Shown here: piece after piece, positions 6,714 through 12,887 of the stretch
Numbering within the stretch: position 1 is the first letter of the stretch
How the letters are laid out: every line of letters starts with the position of its first letter
Assembly (NCBI GenBank): GCA_001803875.1
Contig: MHEO01000034.1
Coordinates: 231 to 18,414 of the forward strand
Source: Nitrospirae bacterium RIFCSPHIGHO2_01_FULL_66_17
Lineage (GTDB): Bacteria; Nitrospirota; Nitrospiria; 2-01-FULL-66-17
Length of the DNA: 18,184 nucleotides
Direction: 5' to 3'
Notes under the pieces: model-generated
Databases searched by the model: none
What the model was told of the DNA's origin: nothing
Seen by the model: only the letters and a program-made list of their open reading frames with translations
Translations under genes and position numbers: made by a program

Positions 6714-8183
6714 TCAGATCTCCCATTCTCGGCGGTAGTTGGGGGCTTCCTGGGTCACGACCACGTCGTGGACGTGGCTTTCGCGCAACCCCGCCGCCGT
6801 CACCTTGATGAATCGCGCGTCCCGACGCAGATCCTCGATCGTGCGACAGCCGCAGTACCCCATCCCGGAACGGAGCCCCCCGACCAACTGGTAGGTCACG
6901 TCGGTCAGCGGACCTTTGTACGGGACGCGCCCTTCGATGCCCTCCGGCACGAGCTTCGCGTCGGGCCGCCCCTCCTGGAAATAGCGGTCCTTACCGCCCT
7001 TCACCATCGCGCCGAGCGACCCCATGCCCCGGTAGAGCTTGTACGTCCGTCCCTGGAAAAGAATCGTCTCGCCGGGGCTTTCGTCGGTGCCCGCCAGCAG
7101 GCCGCCGAGCATGACCGCGCTCGCCCCCGCCGCGATGGCCTTGGTGATGTCCCCCGAGAACTTGATCCCGCCGTCGCCGATGACGGGCACGTCCAGCCGG
7201 TCGGCCACACGCGCGCAATTGGCGATGGCCGTCAATTGCGGGACGCCGGTGCCGGCGATGACCCGCGTGGTGCAGATCGAGCCCGGCCCGATCCCCACCT
7301 TGACCGCGTCCGCGCCGGCCTTGATTAAATCCTCGGCGGCCTGGGCGGTGGCGATGTTGCCGGCGATGACGTCGACATCGGGGTGACCGGACTTCACCGC
7401 CTCGACCATGTCGAGCACGTCCTGCGAATGGCCGTGCGCCGTGTCCACCACCAGGACGTCCACCCCGGCCGCAACCAGCGCATCCACCCGGCGCCGCGAA
7501 TCCTCCCCCACGCCCACCGCCGCGCCGACGCGGAGCCGCCCGCGTTCGTCCTTCACCGCGTGGGGGTACTGGATGTTCATCTTGATGTCTTTGATCGTGA
7601 TGAGGCCCTGGAGCTCGAACCGATCATTGACGATGGGAAGCTTTTCGATGCGGTGGGCCTGCATCAGCGCGCTGGCCTGGGCCAGCGTGGCGCCCTCGGG
7701 CGTCGTGATGAGCTTGTCGCGCGTGGTCATCACCTCGGAGACCCTCAACCCCGTGGTCTCAAACTGCAGGTCCCGCCGGGTCACGATCCCGACCAGCCGG
7801 CCGTTCTCCGTCACCGGGATGCCCGAAATGTGATGCCGCCCCATCAGCGCTTGCGCCTCCCCGATCGTGTTGTCCGGCGAGATCGTGATCGGATCGGTGA
7901 TGATCCCGCTCTCCGATTTCTTGACCTTGCGGACCTCCGCGGCCTGCTCCTCGGGGGCGAGGACGCGGTGAATGATCCCGATGCCGCCGACCCGCGCCAG
8001 AGCGATCGCGAGCGGCGCCTCGGTCACCGTGTCCATCGCGGCGCTCACGATGGGGATGTTCAGGCGGATGCGCCGGGTCAGGCGCGTGGTGGTGTCGACG
8101 TGCTTGGGCAGGACGGCTGAACGGGCCGGGATCAAGGCCACGTCGTCGAATGTCAGGCCTTCTTCGATATCCCTGTTCAACAT
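6714..8183 (-). CDS. guaB: Inosine-5'-monophosphate dehydrogenase
   Basis: A complete 489-residue IMPDH. It oxidises IMP to XMP with NAD+, the committed step toward GMP, and its product feeds the next gene, guaA. The start LTFDDVALIPA (10-20) is characteristic. Two CBS domains (about 92-205) interrupt the TIM barrel and usually bind regulatory nucleotides. The catalytic loop is GPGSICTTRV with Cys304, followed by the phosphate-binding DGGIKFSGD and the MGSLGAM segment. The 3' flap region is intact and the protein ends NYRREWEI. ATG 8183 is the only sensible start, although the ribosome binding site is weak. The gene begins 94 bases after typA and ends about 90 bases before the preferred guaA start. 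Confidence 0.97.
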   Translation of the reverse strand: MLNRDIEEGLTFDDVALIPARSAVLPKHVDTTTRLTRRIRLNIPIVSAAMDTVTEAPLAIALARVGGIGIIHRVLAPEEQAAEVRKVKKSESGIITDPITISPDNTIGEAQALMGRHHISGIPVTENGRLVGIVTRRDLQFETTGLRVSEVMTTRDKLITTPEGATLAQASALMQAHRIEKLPIVNDRFELQGLITIKDIKMNIQYPHAVKDERGRLRVGAAVGVGEDSRRRVDALVAAGVDVLVVDTAHGHSQDVLDMVEAVKSGHPDVDVIAGNIATAQAAEDLIKAGADAVKVGIGPGSICTTRVIAGTGVPQLTAIANCARVADRLDVPVIGDGGIKFSGDITKAIAAGASAVMLGGLLAGTDESPGETILFQGRTYKLYRGMGSLGAMVKGGKDRYFQEGRPDAKLVPEGIEGRVPYKGPLTDVTYQLVGGLRSGMGYCGCRTIEDLRRDARFIKVTAAGLRESHVHDVVVTQEAPNYRREWEI

Positions 8184-8197
8184 GAGCGAGGCGTCCG

Positions 8198-8247
8198 GTC
8201 GCCGGGGAAACCGAGTGGCATTCTGTGTATCATATTCTCCCGGCGAC
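8198..8247. repeat. 9-bp perfect inverted repeat in the guaB leader
   Basis: GTCGCCGGG (8198-8206) and CCCGGCGAC (8239-8247) are perfect complements 32 bases apart. They flank the putative -10 and transcription start of guaB, so the pair could be an operator or a leader structure. Confidence 0.45.
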
Positions 8248-8253
8248 GGTCAA
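8226..8253 (-). promoter_or_regulatory. Possible guaB promoter
   Basis: On the minus strand TTGACC (8248-8253) is followed after 16 bases by GATACA (8226-8231). The -10 match is poor, but the same TTGACM-N16-GATA layout appears before csp and typA. Read-through from typA is the alternative. Confidence 0.4.
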
Positions 8254-8277
8254 GCCGGCCCCTGTTCCCGCATGCGC

Positions 8278-10122
8278 TTACCGGCGGCGCTTGCGCTCGT
8301 CGGCGTTCAGCACGCGCTTTCTGAGACGGATCGATTTGGGCGTCACCTCCACCAGCTCGTCGTCGGCGATGAACTCGATCGCCTGCTCCAGCGACAACCG
8401 GCGGGGGGGAACGAGGACCAGGGCATCTTCCGCCGTTGACGACCGGATGTTGGTCAGATGCTTTTTCTTGCACGGGTTGACGATGAGATCGCCTGGACGC
8501 GCGTGCTCGCCGATGATCATGCCCTCGTAGACCGGCTCGCCGGCCCCGATGAACAGCGCGCCCCGCTCCTGGACGTGGTGGAGGGCGTACATCACGGACT
8601 CGCCGGCTTCCAGCCCGATCAACGTGCCGCGATTGCGACCGGGGATCTCTCCCTTGAACGGTTGATACCCGGAAAAGGTGTGGTTGATGATCCCGGCGCC
8701 CTTCGTCGCGGTCAGGAACTCGTTGCGATACCCGAACAGGCCGCGGGCGGGAATGTCGAAGACCAGGTGCACCCACCCGTTGCCGTCGTTGACCATGTCG
8801 TTCAGCTCGGCCCGGCGCGGACCCAGCGCTTCCATCACCACCCCGACGTTCGGCTCCGGCACGTCGAGGTACACGCGCTCCATCGGCTCCAACCGCTCGC
8901 CGTCGACCGTTTTATAGATCACCTCCGGCCGCGAGACGGCCAGCTCGTATCCCTCGCGCCGCATCGTCTCGATGAGGATCGCGAGGTGCAGTTCCCCGCG
9001 ACCCGACACCAGAAAGGCGTCGGTGTTGGCCGTCTCCTCCACCCGGAGCGCCACGTTGGAGCGCAGTTCGCGGAACAGCCGCTCGCGCAGGTTCCGCGAC
9101 GTCACGAATTTCCCCTCGCGGCCGACCATGGGCGAATCGTTGACCATGAACGACATCGAGATCGTCGGCTCGCCGATCGACAGCGGGACCAGCGGCTCGG
9201 GGTGCTCCGGGTCGGTCAGGGTTTCCCCGATTTCGATCTGGTCGAAACCCGCCACCGCCACGATGTCCCCCGCTCTGGCCTCCGTCGCCTCCAACCGCTT
9301 CAGCCCCTCGAACGCGAAGAGCTTGGTCACCTTCCCGGTCTGGATCCGCCCGTCCGCCGCAACGCGCGCGACGAGCTGATTGAGCCGGATCGTCCCCCGC
9401 ATGATCCGACCCAGGCCAATGCGGCCGACGTAGTGGTCGTAATCCAGGGTGGTGACCTGGAGCTGCAGCGGCGCCGCATCATCCCCCGGCGGCGGCGGGA
9501 TTCGGGAGACGATCATCTCGAAGAGCGGCCGCAGATCGACGCCCTCGCCGTTCGGGTCGAGCTTCGCCACACCGGTCTTCGCCGAGGCGTACACGACGGC
9601 GAAGTCCAACTGCTCGTCGGTCGCCTTCAGGTCCACGAACAGATCGAACACTTCGTTCACCACCTCGACCGGTCTGGCTTCGGCCCGGTCGATCTTGTTG
9701 ATCACCACGATGGGATGCAGGGACAGTTCGAGGGCCTTGCGCAGGACGAACCGGGTCTGCGGCATCGGACCGTCGACGGCGTCGACCACCAGCAGCACCC
9801 CGTCGACCATCGTCAGGATGCGCTCCACCTCGCCGGAAAAGTCGGCATGCCCCGGGGTGTCCACGATGTTGATGTGGATCTCGGGGTCGCCCGACGGGGG
9901 CTGATACCGCACCGCCGTGTTTTTCGCCAGGATGGTGATCCCCCGCTCCCGTTCGAGGGCATTGGAATCCATCACGCGTTCACCCACCGTCTCGTGGGCG
10001 GCGTACGCCCCGCCCTGTTGCAGCATGCGATCGACCAGGGTCGTCTTCCCGTGGTCGACGTGGGCGATGATCGCAATGTTGCGGATGTCGTTGCGGACCA
10101 CCGCGGTCTCACTCTTTTTCAC
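8278..10122 (-). CDS. typA: Ribosome-associated translational GTPase TypA/BipA
   Basis: A 614-residue GTPase of the EF-G-like family that binds the ribosome and helps 50S assembly and stress adaptation. The GTPase domain shows G1 AHVDHGKT (20-27), the switch I segment RERGITI (58-64), G3 DTPGH (88-92) and G4 NKID (142-145). Domain II, two EF-G-like domains and the TypA-specific C-terminal domain follow, ending in a basic KRRR. GTG 10122 is chosen because GGAG precedes it by five bases and the core RNIAIIAHVDHGKT starts near residue 14. The frame is open to a TTG inside the upstream hairpin (10155), which is not a credible start. An intrinsic terminator ends 18 bases before the start codon, so the gene's promoter must lie upstream of that terminator. 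Confidence 0.96.
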   Translation of the reverse strand: MKKSETAVVRNDIRNIAIIAHVDHGKTTLVDRMLQQGGAYAAHETVGERVMDSNALERERGITILAKNTAVRYQPPSGDPEIHINIVDTPGHADFSGEVERILTMVDGVLLVVDAVDGPMPQTRFVLRKALELSLHPIVVINKIDRAEARPVEVVNEVFDLFVDLKATDEQLDFAVVYASAKTGVAKLDPNGEGVDLRPLFEMIVSRIPPPPGDDAAPLQLQVTTLDYDHYVGRIGLGRIMRGTIRLNQLVARVAADGRIQTGKVTKLFAFEGLKRLEATEARAGDIVAVAGFDQIEIGETLTDPEHPEPLVPLSIGEPTISMSFMVNDSPMVGREGKFVTSRNLRERLFRELRSNVALRVEETANTDAFLVSGRGELHLAILIETMRREGYELAVSRPEVIYKTVDGERLEPMERVYLDVPEPNVGVVMEALGPRRAELNDMVNDGNGWVHLVFDIPARGLFGYRNEFLTATKGAGIINHTFSGYQPFKGEIPGRNRGTLIGLEAGESVMYALHHVQERGALFIGAGEPVYEGMIIGEHARPGDLIVNPCKKKHLTNIRSSTAEDALVLVPPRRLSLEQAIEFIADDELVEVTPKSIRLRKRVLNADERKRRR

Positions 10123-10140
10123 GTGTTCTCCATGCTCGAT

Positions 10141-10170
10141 AAACAAAAACCCCAAGACGGGGTCTCGGGG
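10141..10170 (-). terminator. Intrinsic terminator / possible attenuator just upstream of typA
   Basis: On the minus strand CCCCGAGAC-CCC-GTCTTGGGG forms a nine-pair stem (one G-U) with a three-base loop, followed by TTTTTGTTT (10149 down to 10141). It is a textbook Rho-independent terminator. It can end the tsaD-SDR-endonuclease V unit, but the T-run stops only 18 bases before the typA GTG, so it also sits within any typA transcript that starts further upstream. Confidence 0.85.
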
Positions 10171-10205
10171 CTCGACAGGATGCTACCCTCGCACACTGCG
10201 ACCAC

Positions 10206-10233
10206 CATATCACACAAGGTCCTCGTCGGTCAA
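10206..10233 (-). promoter_or_regulatory. Possible typA promoter
   Basis: TTGACC (10228-10233, overlapping the endonuclease V stop codon) is followed after 16 bases by GATATG (10206-10211) on the minus strand. Initiation would be near 10199, giving a leader of about 75 bases that includes the terminator hairpin. The -10 is weak. Confidence 0.35.
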
Positions 10234-10925
10234 GGCGAGCGACGGCATTCGGCCGCACGGCGAGCGGCGGTCACCGCGAGGTGGGCGAGCCGGGTCGGCT
10301 CCGGCACCCGGAATCGGCGCGCGCACCGGAGCACGGTGCGGACGGCGAACGGCAGATCGACGAGATGTCCGATCGAGACGTAGATGGGGCGCACACCGGT
10401 CCGGGTCCGCACCACCGCCCCGAGCACCGAGCCATCCTGCGGGTGTCTCAGGGGAACCGAGCGGCCCTTGGCGGCGGCCGGCAACCGATGCGTTCCAAAA
10501 AGCCGGCTTTTCGCGCACCCGATCGTGGGAAGATCCAGCGCCACGCCCAGATGGCTGGCGAGGCCGAAGCCGCGCGGATGGGCGACGCCGTGGGCGTCGC
10601 ACAGCAGCACGTCGGGCCGCACGGTCAGACGCGCCCACGCCGCCAGGATCGCCGGCATCTCCCGGAACGAGAGGAGACCGGGGATGTAGGGAAAATCGAG
10701 CGGAGCCGCCCCCTCCGACGACTCGACGACCTCCAGCTCGGGAAAGGTCAGCACCACGATGCTCGCCAGGGCCAGCCGGCGCTCGGGCAACACCGCGACG
10801 TCGGCGCCCCCGACGTGCCGAATCGTCCGACTGCGGGTCCGGCGGACCACCCGGGAGGCCAGGTCGCGTTGAAGCGCGACGGCTTCCCGCGGCGAGAGGG
10901 GCCTCGGATCAGTCGTCCCGATCAC
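10230..10925 (-). CDS. nfi: Endonuclease V (deoxyinosine 3' endonuclease)
   Basis: A 231-residue DNA or RNA repair nuclease that nicks the second phosphodiester bond 3' of deoxyinosine. The metal-binding residues known in the family are visible as Asp42 (GGADVAV), Glu89 in the wedge motif PYIPGLLSFRE, and Asp110 (LLCDAHGVAHPRGFG). The CAKSRLFG segment (137-144) and GHLVDLP (186-192) match family blocks, as does RFRVPEPTRLAH near the end. Length agrees with E. coli Nfi (223 residues). The GTG start overlaps the end of the upstream SDR gene by 17 bases in another frame, indicating translational coupling; no separate ribosome binding site is obvious. It is the last gene before the terminator at 10141-10170. 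Confidence 0.94.
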   Translation of the reverse strand: MIGTTDPRPLSPREAVALQRDLASRVVRRTRSRTIRHVGGADVAVLPERRLALASIVVLTFPELEVVESSEGAAPLDFPYIPGLLSFREMPAILAAWARLTVRPDVLLCDAHGVAHPRGFGLASHLGVALDLPTIGCAKSRLFGTHRLPAAAKGRSVPLRHPQDGSVLGAVVRTRTGVRPIYVSIGHLVDLPFAVRTVLRCARRFRVPEPTRLAHLAVTAARRAAECRRSP

Positions 10926-11736
10926 CGGTCTTCGACGGCGCCGCGGTCGATCGATGGAACACCTCGGGGCGGCGCGAACGGACCCACCTCACCGCCCGAT
11001 CGTACAGCCACGGCGGCGCCGCGGACACCAGGAGCATCAACCATCGCATGCGCCGCGGAAACACGATCACCACCGTCCTGCGACGGACGCCCCGGGCGAT
11101 CCGACGCGCGGCCTCGTCGGCGCTCAGCAGCCAGGGCATGGGAAACGGGTTGGCCGCCGTCATCGGCGTCGTCACGAAGCCCGGACACACCGTCATCACG
11201 TGGACTCGACCGTCGAGCCGGAGGCGCAGGCTCTCCATCCACGCGTTGAGCGCCGCCTTGGAGGCGGAGTAGGCGCCCGCGTTCGGCAGGCCCCGAAACC
11301 CGGCCACACTGGAGACCGCCACCAGCGACCCCGCTCCCCTCGCCTCCATGGTCGGGATAAACGGCGCGAGCGTCTGCACCGCCCCGAGAAAGTTGATCGC
11401 CATCACCTCGCGCGGGACGCGGTCGTCGCCCCCCGTCTCGTCGTCGCGCAGACTGATCCCCGCATTGGCGATCACGAGATCGACCTCCCCGACCCGCGAG
11501 AGAAACGCCGAGGCGGCCGCGTGGACGGCGTGGGCGTCGGCCACATCCACGGGGTAGACCTCGACCTCGGCGCCGCGCGCCCGGCAGCGCACGGCCACCG
11601 CGTGGAGGGCCGCTTCCCGTCGGGCGAGCAATCCCAGCGTCCGTCCGGGCTCGGCGTACAGAGAGGCGAGGGCCTCGCCGATCCCGGACGAGGCGCCGGT
11701 GATGAAGATCGTCCGAGGCGTCCGTCCCGTGCCCAC
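10909..11736 (-). CDS. Short-chain dehydrogenase/reductase
   Basis: A 275-residue classical SDR. The NAD(P)-binding motif TGASSGIG (13-20), the structural ANAG (90-93) and the catalytic triad Ser143 (AVSSVAG), Tyr156 and Lys160 (YSASK) are all present. An Arg-rich segment after strand two (ARR, 38-40) suggests NADP(H). The C-terminal part contains an amphipathic or membrane-associated stretch (LMLLVSAAPPWLYDRAV, 233-249), common in SDRs of the lipid or unknown-substrate branch; the substrate is unknown. GTG 11736 is chosen because GAGGGAGG lies nine bases upstream. An in-frame ATG at 11745 is directly adjacent to that site and therefore less likely. It starts 38 bases after tsaD and overlaps endonuclease V, so the three genes form a unit. 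Confidence 0.9.
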   Translation of the reverse strand: MGTGRTPRTIFITGASSGIGEALASLYAEPGRTLGLLARREAALHAVAVRCRARGAEVEVYPVDVADAHAVHAAASAFLSRVGEVDLVIANAGISLRDDETGGDDRVPREVMAINFLGAVQTLAPFIPTMEARGAGSLVAVSSVAGFRGLPNAGAYSASKAALNAWMESLRLRLDGRVHVMTVCPGFVTTPMTAANPFPMPWLLSADEAARRIARGVRRRTVVIVFPRRMRWLMLLVSAAPPWLYDRAVRWVRSRRPEVFHRSTAAPSKTGDRDD

Positions 11737-11774
11737 GGAACACATCCTCCCTCGTCGGACCACGCCTCCCCGTC

Positions 11775-12794
11775 CTACAGAGCCAGGGACGGTTCCGCGT
11801 TGAGATCGAGCGCGGCCATGGGCGCCTCGTGCGATCGGTGGAACGCCGCGACCGCGATCATCGCGGCGTTGTCGGTGCAGTGACGGGGACCAGGCAAGAC
11901 GAGGCGGTATCCCTCACGGGCCGCGCGGTCGGCCATCACGGCGCGAAGGCGCGAGTTCGCCGCCACCCCGCCGCCCAGGATGAGTTCGCGCACTCGATAA
12001 TGCCTCGCGGCCGCGAGCGTCTTCTCGACCAGGACGTCGACCACCGCTTCCTGAAAACCGGCCGCCAGATCGGCGTGTGCCCGATCGCCGGACCCCTGCT
12101 CGCGGACGGCTCTGACGAAGGCGGTCTTCAACCCGCTGAAACTCATATCGAAGGCCTGATGGGCGGGGCGGGATGACGGCGGCCGCCCCATCATCGGCCG
12201 GGGGAACGAGAAGCGGCTCAGATCCCCGCCGGTCGACACGCGATCGATCGCCGGCCCTCCGGGGTACCCCAGACCGAGGCAGGACGCGGCCTTGTCGAAC
12301 GCCTCGCCCGCCGCGTCGTCGATGGTGCGCCCCACCAGGCGGTAGCGGCCGATCCCCTCGACGTAGTAGAGATGCGTGTGCCCTCCGGACACGATGAGCG
12401 CCACCGCGGGAAATCGAAGGTCGTGGCCCGACAGCACCGGGGCCACGATGTGGCCTTCGAGGTGATTGATCGCCACCAGGGGACGACCGAGGGCGTACGC
12501 GAACGCCTTGGCGAATGAAATACCGACGAGCAGGGCGCCCGCCAAACCCGGTCCCGCGGTGACGGCGATGGCGTCCAGGGCGCCCGCCGGAAGTCCGGCT
12601 TTCTCCAGCGTCCGCTCGACCACGCGGTCGATCATCTCCACGTGGCCGCGACACGCCAGCTCCGGCACCACCCCGCCGAATTTCCCGTGCACGCCGGACT
12701 GGGTCGCGAGCTCCTCCGCCATGGTCACGACGCCGTCGGCGACCACCGCCGCCGCCGTTTCGTCGCAGGAGGTTTCGATGCCCAGGATCAACAC
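11775..12794 (-). CDS. tsaD: tRNA N6-threonylcarbamoyladenosine transferase TsaD
   Basis: A 339-residue member of the Kae1/TsaD family. It transfers the threonylcarbamoyl group to A37 of tRNAs that read ANN codons, together with TsaB and TsaE, which are not in the window. Metal ligands His111 and His115 (HLEGH) and Asp308 (CTDNAAM) are present, with the family blocks ILGIETSCDET (3-13), IVSGGHTH (134-141), GEAFDKAA (163-170) and GGGVAANSRLR (274-284). The start GTG at 12794 puts the conserved ILGIETSCDET at the N-terminus; a TTG follows immediately, and the open frame upstream runs through the clpC terminator and is not coding. The gene starts 40 bases after that terminator with no recognisable promoter in between, so read-through from clpC is likely. 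Confidence 0.96.
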   Translation of the reverse strand: MLILGIETSCDETAAAVVADGVVTMAEELATQSGVHGKFGGVVPELACRGHVEMIDRVVERTLEKAGLPAGALDAIAVTAGPGLAGALLVGISFAKAFAYALGRPLVAINHLEGHIVAPVLSGHDLRFPAVALIVSGGHTHLYYVEGIGRYRLVGRTIDDAAGEAFDKAASCLGLGYPGGPAIDRVSTGGDLSRFSFPRPMMGRPPSSRPAHQAFDMSFSGLKTAFVRAVREQGSGDRAHADLAAGFQEAVVDVLVEKTLAAARHYRVRELILGGGVAANSRLRAVMADRAAREGYRLVLPGPRHCTDNAAMIAVAAFHRSHEAPMAALDLNAEPSLAL

Positions 12795-12825
12795 GAGAGT
12801 CCAACCGGAAAGAGGTGAGGGATCG

Positions 12826-12861
12826 CAGAAACACGGAGGGGCGGGGTAACCCCGCCCCTCC
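12826..12861 (-). terminator. Stem-loop terminator after clpC
   Basis: A perfect 12-bp stem (12835-12846 with 12850-12861, left arm GGAGGGGCGGGG) closes a three-base loop. On the minus strand it is followed by GTGTTTCTG, a poor T-run. It lies 26 bases after the clpC stop and 40 bases before the tsaD start, so partial termination is plausible. Confidence 0.75.
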
Positions 12862-12887
12862 AGGACCACTATCTCAATTCGCCGCCG

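Noticed and set aside
6625..6726. GuaA start at the ATG overlapping the end of guaB
   Set aside because: It would add 34 Gly/Arg-rich residues not found in the family and lacks a ribosome binding site. The GTG at 6624 gives the normal length. The overlap remains a formal alternative.
5431..6738. A 435-codon open frame on the plus strand opposite guaA
   Set aside because: It mirrors guaA codons and its composition is that of an antisense frame.
10123..10155. A longer typA beginning at TTG 10155
   Set aside because: The codons run through the terminator stem and T-run. GTG 10122 has GGAG at a proper distance.
8458..10383. A 641-codon open frame on the plus strand opposite typA
   Set aside because: It is the complementary-frame shadow of typA, without ribosome binding site or domain.
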